A stretch of DNA of 64,000 nt from Rhynchonema sp. JSB1_4 (taxonomy: Eukaryota; Nematoda; Chromadorea; Monhysterida; Xyalidae), in assembly GCA_030248065.1 (NCBI GenBank), contig JASAMV010001302.1, positions 1 to 64,000 of the forward strand. The letters are read 5' to 3'. A program made the position numbers and the translations under genes. A model generated the notes under the pieces. That model saw only the letters and a program-made list of their open reading frames with translations, did not search any database and was not told the origin of the DNA. Shown in pieces: positions 9,479 through 20,360 of this stretch (position 1 is the first letter of the stretch; every line of letters starts with the position of its first letter).

Positions 9479-10714
9479 TCATATTGCTGAGAAAATATAG
9501 TAGCTGAACCGTCGAAAAGACCTCTTCGCTAACGAAACGAATAATTCAAACGCAAACCACAGTGTCGAAGCAAGAATGCCCAATGAATACACGGTATACA
9601 GGCCGACCATATCAACCATGGTCATATAATGCTTGGTTGATGACAGTTGACCGTGTTCCCCATCATCTTTTTCTTGTTCGCCTGACATGATCCAGTCATA
9701 ATGCTGACGTAGACGGAGCAACCCAACGCTACTCTCAATAATAGCATGGTCAAGCTTGTTCATGATGCGCCGAGTTACGTTTGGCGCATAGAGTAAGCCG
9801 CCAAGTTGCATCGCACCACCTAACGTTGGCAACTCCACGATTCTCAGGTTTGGACGCCTGCCGTATATGGCACGTATTTGTCTGCTGCCACCAAGGAGCA
9901 CATACTCGCCACTATCCAGAAAGTCCTTTGATGGCACCTGGTGAACCGAAATCATGGGGTGTTTTTCCAGCGTCTTCTTCAATCGAATCATATCACGATT
10001 TACGCCTTCAAAATACGACAGTTTGGGATCACTGACCAATTGCAGGTACCCTTTCTCGATCAAGTTTATCAAGCCATCAGCATCGTCAAACTGATACACC
10101 GAACGTTGGACGAGCAGTTGCGTCAACAGCCCCGATTGATAAAGTCCGACAAAGTACACGCTGAAGAAAGAAAACATGCACAACAGATGCTGCGGCGATT
10201 TGTAGTGCAGTGGAGCACAGGAGACACACTCTTGATTGAGACGCCGGTACAGACCGTCAGTCAGTCTGACGAGCACATAAGTTGCAATGGCAAAAATCCA
10301 GATGTAAATGTCGTACAGATTTAGGAAGATCGCCGTTGTTTTCTGCAGCCAATCTGGGTAGGCCCGCGCTGTGCCAACCACAGTGGGCGGATTGATCCAA
10401 GCTGGTACTGGGAGTGACGGCTGCAAGCCCAAGGTTTCCACTCGGTACGGTGTTGCCGTTACTTCGAGTACGGCCGAATCGTATTCGTTATTGGCTAATG
10501 CCAACAGCAAATGGCCGAATGTTTGATTCTGGTTGGTCAGATGAAGTGTGAAGTTGATGTGTGCCAATCGCAATAGAATATTCATCGATTCAGCCACAAG
10601 TCCTGGGAACGGGCATTTGATGGAGTCCAAGGCCAGGCGAGTGTCATATGCGCATGGATGGGTATCAAACGGATAGGGCAAATAAATCATTCGTAATGTA
10701 TGATCGGTTGACAT
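9479..10714 (-). CDS. Ionotropic-receptor-like protein, array copy 4
   Basis: An intronless ORF of 411 residues from MSTDHTLRMIYLPYPF. It is most similar to copy 5: both have QSGLLTQLLVQRSVYQF and a shared layout through the S2 half (SYFEG, MIRLKKTLEKHP). S1 carries the cysteine pair and ATPYRVETLGLQPS, though the phrase before the arginine is EVTATPYR rather than ALTPTxxR. M1 is FLNLYDIYIWIFAIATYVLV; the next helix is LLCMFSFFSVYFVGLYQS. The linker between them has two cysteines (CVSC) missing from copies 1-3. The C-terminal helix is MVGLYTVYSLGILASTLW. It probably arose with copy 5 from a recent tandem duplication. Confidence 0.88.
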   Translation of the reverse strand: MSTDHTLRMIYLPYPFDTHPCAYDTRLALDSIKCPFPGLVAESMNILLRLAHINFTLHLTNQNQTFGHLLLALANNEYDSAVLEVTATPYRVETLGLQPSLPVPAWINPPTVVGTARAYPDWLQKTTAIFLNLYDIYIWIFAIATYVLVRLTDGLYRRLNQECVSCAPLHYKSPQHLLCMFSFFSVYFVGLYQSGLLTQLLVQRSVYQFDDADGLINLIEKGYLQLVSDPKLSYFEGVNRDMIRLKKTLEKHPMISVHQVPSKDFLDSGEYVLLGGSRQIRAIYGRRPNLRIVELPTLGGAMQLGGLLYAPNVTRRIMNKLDHAIIESSVGLLRLRQHYDWIMSGEQEKDDGEHGQLSSTKHYMTMVDMVGLYTVYSLGILASTLWFAFELFVSLAKRSFRRFSYYIFSAI

Positions 10715-10976
10715 TGTTATTGGTCGATCGGCACAGCGACAAAGGTTATTTCTTGATAGATTTCTTTGTATAGCTCTTTATGTTCGCTTCCGTTCAATAT
10801 TGTGGGTAATTCTAGAATTTGGCCAGCACAATGTTTTTATTTGAGTATCATTACGGATTTTTTGAAACAGCCCGTGTTTGTCCCGTGGTCGTGTCGTATT
10901 GTATATATGTATACATACAATCACGCATGCTGGTAGCCAGAAAACTATAGAAATAATAAGCACACGTGGTTTTGTT

Positions 10977-12194
10977 TCATCGTAGGACAATGAATGATAC
11001 AACAGCCGCAAACGGCGACAGCACTTTTCTCGCAATGAGTGCAAGCATTTCCAACGTGAACAACACAACTGAAACAATGATGCCCATTGAATATACGGTA
11101 TACAATCCAACCATGTCAACCATTGACATGTGTCGTTTAGTTGACGCCGGTCGGCTTTTTGCCCTTTCACCTGACAAAAGTCGCTCGTAACGATGATTGA
11201 GATGAAGTAGTCCAACACTAGACTCAACTGTCGCTTCGTCCACCTTGGTTATCACACTACGCGACACGTTGGGGGCAAACAGCAATCCAACACGTTGCAT
11301 CGTGCCGCCCAGGCTTGGCAACTCTACGATTCTCAGATCGTCGTGCTTGCCGTACGCGGCTTGTAGATCTCGGATGCCTTCAAACAAATCGTACTTGCCG
11401 CCACGGAGTATGTCCGCTGATGGAGGCTCATGAATCGGCACCAATGGATGTTTGTTTAGAGCTCGTTTCAACCTCATCATGTCCTGGCTGGTGCTTTCAA
11501 AGTACGAAATCTTGGGGACGCTCATCATTTTTACTCTTCCGTTATTGATCAACTGAATTAGTTCCTCGGCATTGTTAAATTGATAAACCGAACGCTGCAC
11601 CAACAACTGCGTCAACAATCCTGATTGATAGAGTCCAACAAAGTACACGCTGAAGAACGCAAGCAAGAACATGAGATACTGCGGTGATTTGTAGTGCGAA
11701 GGCGCGCACTCGGTGTGAAGACGATTGTAGAACCATATCGTCATCTTGACGAGGGCATAAGTTAGCATGGCCAAGCTCCACACGTAGACGTCATACAGAT
11801 TCAGGAATATCGCCATTGTCTTGTCCATCCAATCCGGGTGAGCTTCTGCTGTGCCAACAACCGCAGGTGGAATGGTCCAAGCGAATATTGTCAATGACGG
11901 CTGCAAGCGCAGGGTTTCTAAGCGATAGGGAGCAGGGGTCAGTGCGAATGGAACTGTATCGAATTCGTTATTTGACAAGGGCAGTAACGCATCTGTGTAC
12001 GTCTGATTATTGGGCATCCAATGAAGTGTGAAGTTGAGTTGTGCCAGTCGCAGCAGCATGTGCATTGACTCGGCCCCAAGGCCTGGGTATGGACATCTGA
12101 TTGGATGCGACGCTAAGCGGCTGTAGAAACCACACGCATACGTTGTTGGTGGATATGTCCCGTAGAGTATTCGGAGAGTGTAGTTTGACATCAT
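10977..12194 (-). CDS. Ionotropic-receptor-like protein, array copy 5
   Basis: An intronless ORF of 405 residues (MMSNYTLRILYGTYPP; the second Met at 12191 is equally possible). Approximate positions: S1 1-125 with Cys21 and Cys34, Arg91 in LTPAPYRLETL at the place of the glutamate-receptor ligand arginine, M1 about 130-152 (FLNLYDVYVWSLAMLTYALV), a 20-residue linker, the M3-like helix about 173-197 (AFFSVYFVGLYQSGLL), the S2 half, and a C-terminal helix about 365-395. Potential N-glycosylation sites (NYT, NFT, NQT) lie in S1, which suits an extracellular S1 even though no signal peptide is visible. It lies closest to the PTR gene and in the same orientation. Confidence 0.88.
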   Translation of the reverse strand: MMSNYTLRILYGTYPPTTYACGFYSRLASHPIRCPYPGLGAESMHMLLRLAQLNFTLHWMPNNQTYTDALLPLSNNEFDTVPFALTPAPYRLETLRLQPSLTIFAWTIPPAVVGTAEAHPDWMDKTMAIFLNLYDVYVWSLAMLTYALVKMTIWFYNRLHTECAPSHYKSPQYLMFLLAFFSVYFVGLYQSGLLTQLLVQRSVYQFNNAEELIQLINNGRVKMMSVPKISYFESTSQDMMRLKRALNKHPLVPIHEPPSADILRGGKYDLFEGIRDLQAAYGKHDDLRIVELPSLGGTMQRVGLLFAPNVSRSVITKVDEATVESSVGLLHLNHRYERLLSGERAKSRPASTKRHMSMVDMVGLYTVYSMGIIVSVVLFTLEMLALIARKVLSPFAAVVSFIVLR

Positions 12195-13194
12195 TGTTGA
12201 TCGGGAAAACGTAGTAAAATTAACAGAAAACTAAAAGATGATCAATATCCCTATCCGTTGGTTTTAAAATACTTGCAAAAAACGAAGGTTCATGACCGAA
12301 CGTCGCTCATTGTTTGTGTTTGAATATCATTACCAACAGCATGGTTGGTTCTTTCTGCATCTTAACCAACTCAACAAAGTTTCATTTCGCTTTAAGTTTT
12401 ATTCGAGCTTTCAATTCAACGCAGCCGGTATGGCATGAGCTGATGGCATCGGATCTGGATCACACCAATAATTACGCATTGGACATTCAGTAGTTGGAAA
12501 CAAAACTATACAACGATTCTATTCACAGGCATCAAACATGATATTAGAAAATGGCATATACACAACAGCGTTAGGCAGTACAAGCATTTAATGAATCTGA
12601 ACTTTTGTGAAACAAATTGGTTCCTATTCTTTGATTAACGCCTAAATTGAACAAGATACTGTATCTACGTATCGGAGACATCTTGATATATCGCACCGTC
12701 ACACCTTTCAAATTGTAACAACAAAGTCGCTGGTAACAATTAGGTATAATCTCGATTGAAAAGACATAATCAAGGTAGGTTGATATAAGCTTTGCACGTT
12801 TCGCTTGTTTGCTACATATTGGATCAAATATTTATTAGCATCACAGTGTGCGAGCAGTATATTGCACGAAAGAAGAATTTTGAATTGCGAAGCAAATAAC
12901 AAGTTTGAACTGATGACAGTGTGTTTGTGTTTGTGAAATGACAGTAAAAGACAAGCAAGCACAAACATATTACAATGACGCTAGCAAAACAGCTCTACAG
13001 CGACGAACATAGAGTAAAACATTAGCGATCTACGCGCAAGTGACTGTCCCCAGGATGTGGCAGATTTACTATAAATATAGGCATTAGAGCAATCTTTTAT
13101 GAGATTCGAATTCACCGTGATGACTCGGGCATGAACAATGGTCTTGGATTTGGCTTAACGAAGCTGACTGATGGGCGCACGAGTCCCAAACAGC
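12195..13194. other. Gene-free spacer between receptor array and PTR gene
   Basis: AT-rich sequence with no supported exon. It is the upstream side of array copy 5 and the 3' side of the PTR gene. A minus-strand AATAAA (TTTATT on the plus strand near 12830) is the nearest visible candidate polyadenylation signal for the PTR gene. Confidence 0.45.
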
Positions 13195-16100
13195 TCAAAT
13201 CTCCAACAACCTTTGTGGCAGCAACATTGTGAGCGCGACAGGCAGGAACATGAGTCCGTGAACGACGCCGCTGAGAATGACGAGAAACATTGTCTTGAAG
13301 AACGTCAATATGATGTACGCGTCGACAGTCGACAGAACAAGCATGCCGATTATGGACGAGAAGGCGCCCTGGAACACTGGCCAGCCTAATGTTTCAAGCG
13401 CTGTGACGACTCGCGCCTTCTTCGTGCCCTCGGCCGTCACGTACGCGTAGCTGATGTGCGCCGACAAATCGACGGCGAACCCGATGCTCATGATGATGCC
13501 GATCATTGACACCGCATCAAGGTTGACGCCCCACCAGGTCATGTACCTGGAACGGGGGGAAATTGAAAGATGTGCATGAAGTCACATGACAAATCCACAA
13601 ATTTGTGCCTGAAAAATGTCAATCAACACACACACACAAGTGTGAACCAACCCAATGACTCCAACATCAATGCTGCATATGGCCAGCACAATGATGACAA
13701 CGCATGGCAGCGATGGAATGAGCAGGAACGCGACCACCGTCATCGACAGCATCGCGACGCCGATGTTGCGCAGAGTGTTCGGCAGAATGATGATGTACTG
13801 ATCGGCGAATTGGAAGAACCATTCGTAAGTGGTCACTTGTAGGTCGGAGAAATCCTCGGCGATCTTTCGCGCCTCGATCGCTACCTGAACAATCTTTGAA
13901 CTGTCAAATTTCCATCGCGTCGTGGTGCAGTTTCAGATCCCGTACCTGTTTGTGGTCGTTCGGCGTGATATAATTCTGCAGACACACTTGGAACCTGAAC
14001 GCTTGCAGTTCGCTGAAATCTTCCGACCAGACCATATCCGTTGACCATAACGTTCGACCACCGGTATTCGATAACCATTTGAGCAAATTGGTATGCCTAG
14101 AAGAACAAGTGATCCATATTCAGCGACAATACTACTACCACATGGCAATGCCTCGGTGTTACGCTGTGCCCTCCATATATTGAACCCCACTAGTGAATCT
14201 CTCTATATAGTGAACGAGCAGCCATGATCCGAATATTCGATACTGTGAAGAAAATGGTGTGTCCTGATCAATTCACTACACAGACGGTACACTGTATTTG
14301 GATAACTCTCTGACAGCGTCAGTCGAAACTCACACACAGCCTAAAAAGTTCATTATTTGCCGTCTGGGAACAACTTTTACGCTGGTCCAAATTAGCGACA
14401 TCAGTAAATCGGAAAATACCGTTGATACAAAAAGTCACGTGATCAAAGCAGGACATCACCAGACCAATCATGATGTTTGATATCGCCCCTAGTGTACTCA
14501 CCACATTTGTGTCGTGTTTTCGTGCGCGGCATTCAAATTATCCAAGTACTCCATGTAGGCGAACAGCCAGAACATGGTTCCGTTCCGGCCATAGCTGTAC
14601 TTGCCCATGTTTTCGTAGGCCGTCGCCAGCTGAATCAGTCTGTTTCTGCCCTCGAATTCAGTGATATTCGGCACCCTCTCGACGGCCACATGCAGTTGCG
14701 GGCCGACTTGCCAAAATTGCAGCAGTTCGGCGAAATAATGATAGACATAGTGGTCGTTCGGCACAAGATTCTTTGGGTCGAGACCCTCGCGAATGAAGAA
14801 ACAGCCGCCGATGGCACCGGCCATGTACAGTACCCAGGCGATGATTACCGTAATCCTCGTTGCCGGATGTATGATGAACGGCCCGTAGTATTGACGGAAG
14901 AACCGTGATACCCACGTGCCGCGACGGGACTCTTTCTTGACCGCGGCGGCTTTCAATGGCACCGCGACCGTGGTCATTGATGCATCGGCCACTTTGCCGT
15001 TCGTCGGTTGCTCCTTCGTCGGCACAGTCTTTTTGTCCTTCACGTCCGTCGTGCCTGATCCCATAACGGCGCTGGCCGCGTGCTGAGTGGCCGATCGAAG
15101 CCAGGCCGACATGGTTGTGGCAAAGATGCGTTCGTGACGAGACTTTTTCGGTTTGGGATCCTCGGCCAGCGCCCAGTTGGTGCCGCGACACAGGAACCGG
15201 ATGCAGCTCGAGTCTAAAATGGGCACTGAATCAGTAGCCTCCTCCTATATATTACGGTCAATCCGTTGGGAGCCATGTTCTTGTTCACGATAGAAAATGC
15301 TCACTGTACAGAGCTATAATTATGTCGGGTAACAGCAGACTATCGCTCACTGTACTGTACCTCATGAAAACATGGATTAACTACGCAGAGGTTTAGTGTG
15401 GAGAAGTCGGAGAAGTGGAAAGGTCGATTTTTGAGCATTTCAGCTTTCTGCACGATAATCACAACGAGCACAGATCACCAACTTGACTTTCGGTAATTAG
15501 CGACTTGATGAAACGTTAAAGCATGTCTGGCGTCGTGCTCCATGTCGCCGAGGTAGCACATGAGCGCGACGAAGAATGTCAGCTGATAGATGTAGTCGAC
15601 GACGACCGCCACCGTCGTGAAAGCGCAGAAGATTTGAACACCTGAACATTGCGCATTCTTGTGTTTCAACTGCAGTGAGCAAATATCGTGTTGTAAATTG
15701 TCCAACATCAACATAACCGGAGACAAATATCATCACGAATTGAGATCAAATCTACCGATCACCAAATTTGATATTGCCCCCTGTGTGAGTGGACTTGTGT
15801 AATCGTACTCATCATTTAAACCAGTTGATCGTTCAATCATTCGAATTGTCCCGTCCATGAACATGATGCAGCAAGTTACATCACCAGAACACACAAATCG
15901 CACCTGGCAGTGACGTGTAACATCCAATGGCAAATGAGAGTGCGTCGGTGAGGGAGGTGATTGTGATCGAGACGGCGCCTTCCGACAACGTTTGCGACAT
16001 TCGTTTCGGCACCGGCTCGGTGGGCACACTGCGATGCCACGCGGACAGCAGGATGAACATGTCGTCAACACCGATCGCTGAAAATTGACGACACCACTTA

Positions 16101-18281
16101 GACTGTTCATTGCCAATTCTGACATTGACATCCATCACGTTGTTTTCAGTCCACCCCCAGCCCCCCGTCGCCCCGACACAGCTTGGCAACGTGCTTTGTT
16201 TTGTGCGAGAACAATTGCTTTTTTTAGTCAGCGCGCCGTCAAAAGGATGAGTCAATGTTCGGAAATCACTGCCACCGTGTGTGCCACTATTGCTGGTTGC
16301 CCATGGTGACGCCTGCACCTAAAAGTATATGTCTGGCCGACGACAGCCAGCTAATACGAGTCGTAGGCTGCTGACTGCACAACTGTGCTGACGTGTGTGC
16401 GTGCAAAAGTACCGGTGCGCATTGGTGGTGCACCAACTGGTCCCAGCATGAAGTCCCTAACAATTATGGAATCTTTTGAGCATGTGGATCTGAGAACCAG
16501 AACAGTCGGTAGTTCAGCACGCAGCCAAGCCTACTAAACTTAGAACGCACATGCGACATGCGCCTACATAATGACCATTTGTGTGTGTGTTTCAGTTAGT
16601 AATATATGCACGACCAAACAGCTGGTCTGGCCTACGATTTTATGGAATGCTGTTTGCGCCATTGTATGATAATAAATTACATGGACAATGAGCTTCAGCA
16701 ACAGAGACTCAATGGCGGAGATGTTTTTTTGCATCGTTTGCATCGTTTGCTGCAAAAAGCAGTTAGAAACAACAAAAATACAGACTTACACACGACTAGA
16801 AAGGGCATAACGGTGGTGATGACGTTGAACTCCATACGCATCAGCAGGAGCATGCCGAAACTGGCCAGAATCGCCAGACCGGGGGACAGCACACCGAGCA
16901 GGGCGACATAGGGTTTGCTACGCACCCAGTCGATGCCTCGGAATGGACGACCCTTGCGCGGGGGCAGAATCACGAACGAACTCAGCAACGCGAACAGTGT
17001 GAGCACGACGAATGACACGCAGATGTTGGGCGCGAAACGATCGGCATTCTTCTCAAGACCTGTGAAACATCACATGCCCATAGTTATAACGCATAGTGCA
17101 CAAACACGTGTTAAACATTAACTTGGACTAGCACTATAACTTTGTACACTACCTTGACTTAACGAGTCGTAATGGCTGAATGCCAGATCGATCACATCGG
17201 ATTTGAATTCGTTCACCAGGTAGTCCTCGACGGCCAGACGCCAGTCTTGACTCAAGCGATTGATTTGCTTGGAATCTTTGCTCTGCAAAGCCTCAATGTT
17301 TATGTGTCTTAACTTGCAATTATACATACTGTACGTGTTGTGTTTAAACATGTTACCAACCCCAGATTCATAACTTAAGATCCCACCTGGACCAAAAAGT
17401 AGAACAGTCTGAGCGATGACGCGTAGTCGATGGTGCCGTTGACGGGATCAACAGTGACGTTGCCAACAATGGTGCCGAAATACATGGGCACTTCGCCCTG
17501 TCCGCCTCGCGGGTAGCGCATGTTCAGATACGGACCCAATCGCTCCCGATCGTAGAGCAGCCGAAGGAATCCGTTGTCCATACATGTCGACTCGTACGTT
17601 AGGCAGAGCACCTGAATGCAGGAGTTTGGCATTTCGTGATCAGTTTCAGACACATTTATATTTCCCGGTTAGTCCCGAATTTGGTCTTGGGAATTCGGAC
17701 TTGGACAGTCATGGTCTCGTGTAAGTCTAGTTTCCCGCAAACACCCTAGGTTATCGCGCCTGAATCGGCACCTCAGGAAGTAAGCGGAAGGTAGCCCCAC
17801 AGTGGTGAACCAGCGCTCCTCATCAGCGAGGAACCTTTCTGAATCTAATCATACATACCTGATAACTAAAGGGCTGCGGGAAGTCGTTCCTGATGATGGT
17901 GATGTTGTGACTGATGTACTCGTCCAAAGCTAGTGTCGCCTCGAGTATCTCCTTGTCCATGACGTTCTGACCCCTGGTCTTCGAGCGAACAATCACGTCC
18001 ACCCATTGTTTCGTTTCGAACGATTTCCCGGGCAGATACTGGTCGTTCTGCAGTGGCCAGAGTCGACGAAAGACTTCGAATTCAGTCTTGGCCGGACCAT
18101 CGGATGGTGTGAACAGATATTCGGTGTCTTCGGCAGTCTGTTCAATCATGTACAGTAACCCGTAGCTCATCGCCGCCGTGAAACACACGGGAATGACGAT
18201 CATGAGCATACGGTACTTGTAGACGAAGAAACCGTACCATTCGAACAGCCGACGTAGGTAGGGTTCGCATGAGCCGCGCAT
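13195..18281 (-). CDS. Patched-related (PTR family) membrane protein, complete
   Basis: Ten exons: 17859-18281, 17387-17611, 17153-17282, 16790-17059, 15904-16077, 15483-15641, 14502-15213, 13946-14096, 13652-13884, 13195-13546. They sum to 2829 nt, and every junction agrees in phase, giving 942 residues, normal for nematode PTRs. Exon 1 has the first membrane helix and EYLFTPSDGPAKTE, a PTR hallmark. Exons 4-6 form the sterol-sensing-domain bundle (WVRSKPYVALLGVLSPGLAI, then MPFLVVSIGVDDMFILLSAW with Asp354/Asp355). Exon 7 has a hydrophilic linker, the seventh helix and the second extracellular loop. Exons 9-10 form the second bundle (IGFAVDLSAHISYAY, Asp852). GVDD and GxxxD match the paired proton-relay acids of RND transporters, so a proton- or sodium-driven lipid/sterol transport role is inferred. 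In nematodes PTRs act mostly in epidermis, moulting and glia. The start is taken at MRGSCEPYL; an in-frame Met 18 codons upstream (18335) cannot be excluded. Confidence 0.95.
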
Positions 18282-20127
18282 GGTGATGGGTAGTACGGGA
18301 TGGGGACTTGGGAGGCAGTGAAAGTGAATCGACACCTTTTGTATATCTGGCAGTAGACGTCGTCTCTACACACGTGACACCACGTTGTGACGTAGAGCGA
18401 TCTCCCGTCTTCTTTGTTTCGCGTCACGCGTCTGATGTGCTGCCTTCAGTCAACCATGGCGGAGATCTGTACTTTCTGCTTTCGTCATTCAATATTCAGT
18501 GTTGACTTCTGCAATTCACGCATTTGTGCGTGAGCGTCGTGGTGTTTTCTGAAATTAAACTGAATTGCCGACGGGGATTTTTTTGCAGTTTTCTCGCGCT
18601 CGTCTATGTACGGGTGAATCATAGGACTCGTGATTTCGATTTTTAAATCCGACACTAAGGCAAGGTTTTGAGCAGATGTTGTTGGATGCAGTTACTGTTA
18701 TTGGTGGGCAAGGTTATCTTGGCTTGTGTGTGGGCGCACGCAGACAAACAATAAAATGTCACAATAATAAAAACCCAAAATATGATCATGTGAATATGGG
18801 CCTAAAACTTCGCATCAGATATTCGTATATGTGAATACGACTCACTATTGGATATACCATTTGTATTATACATGCGTTCATTGGATAAAAAATTGACAGA
18901 GCGTGAAACTAACGAAGTGCATGTGTATCTACCGATACACGGTCAAAACACAGTATGGCTGGATTTTTAGAATGGATGGATAGATATGTTCCTATACTCG
19001 TTACTTTCGTGTGCACAACTTGCAGATCTTGTTTCTTTCGCGATGACTTGAAACTCGCGGTGAAGTAACATGACAACGTCAAAAAATCTGCAGCATAAAC
19101 ATTCTGTAACGTGCGCCGGCATGTGGAATGAAATCGGCCCGCGCCATCACGCGATGGTTATGTATATAGAATGAATCTCGCGGATTTTATCGCAACGTGC
19201 AGCCATGAGTTAAAATGAACGCGTATAAAAAAGGACAACAATGCAATGAAATCTGCGCATGCATGCGGATGCGATGCACCGTAACGGAAAGCAGAAAATA
19301 TACACAAAAACCTCACTATTTACCACTCGAAGTAAACTTGGAAGGGCTTTTGTCACTCGGAGGATTTTCCTAACAAATCGGACTTGCATGTTGGCATGGA
19401 CGTTTTTGGTGACCCTTTGTATTGCAAAATATCTATAATTATGTTGAAGTTTCAAAAACAAGATTCAAGACATCATGCGCTCCAGATTCATAATATTGGG
19501 GTGCAGCCCTTTTTGCGCAATTTCCTTCATGAACAACATGCAATTTAACGAGATAAATAATGTACATATCCCAGAAAAAGGCGCATTACGGGCAATTCAT
19601 GACGCAATTGCGCGCCCAGGAGTCATATATTATACATTTCTCAAAACTTTACTTTAGTCCTGCACGTAAAATAACGCATAAAATAACAAAATCGACGCAC
19701 AATGTGTACCTATATACGTATACCACCTAAAATGTATACCAAAGCAAAGTGTGATACCAATCAGCAGCGCAGGAGGCGCTGGCCGACGTATCAGAGACGG
19801 TTTAGATTTTTGGCGCTGCCCTGCCCAAAACCAGCAATGTACGCATGGTACCTGTCTTATCCCGAGTTTACAAAAAAGAGTGCCGCGTGATTAACAGCTG
19901 AATAATACGTGATCCTGCGGCACATTATGACAGACATGCACAGTCAAGTGACGTTACAACAATGTGCCAAACTGTACGTTGCGCGCAGGGTCCCGACCCC
20001 CGACCAGACACGATATACACATAGCGATTATTAATGTGCAATACATAATTGAGAATGACGTTTCATTTAGTCGCCCGGTGCGGTAATCGCTAAAGAGCCA
20101 TAAATTCTACGTAGGTACTGTAAGTCT
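18282..20127. other. Gene-free region upstream of the PTR gene
   Basis: Presumed promoter side of the PTR gene, then intergenic DNA. No splice-bounded coding segment, tRNA or transposon is recognised. Confidence 0.45.
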
Positions 20128-20360
20128 TAGGTCGGTTTATACTCTGACTGCCCGGCAGTAGCAGTCAGAAATTTGTGGCTGCCCGTTCGGTCAGCTCATC
20201 AACAGAGCAAGAACAGTGGACGGCAGGCAGCGGTCAGTGGACAGAGCGGAACAGGCAATCACCACAAGCAATGACTGCCTTGCCGTGCACTTCTGCGTGG
20301 TAGTGACTTCTCCGGATTTTGACTTCTACTTCCCGGAAGTCAGAAGTATAAATCGACCTA
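20128..20360. repeat. MITE with TAGGTCG termini
   Basis: Inverted ends: the left reads TAGGTCGGTTTATACTCTGA and the right, reverse-complemented, TAGGTCGATTTATACTTCTG. The match continues with interruptions for about 50 bp (CTGACT, AGTA, AGTCA blocks). The interior repeats short GTCAG-type words. Total length is about 233 bp. Outer TA dinucleotides fit a TA target site. No coding capacity. Confidence 0.65.

Noticed and set aside
13171..13842. Plus-strand ORFs opposite the last PTR exons
   Set aside because: They are antisense to firmly identified PTR exons and show no similarity of their own.
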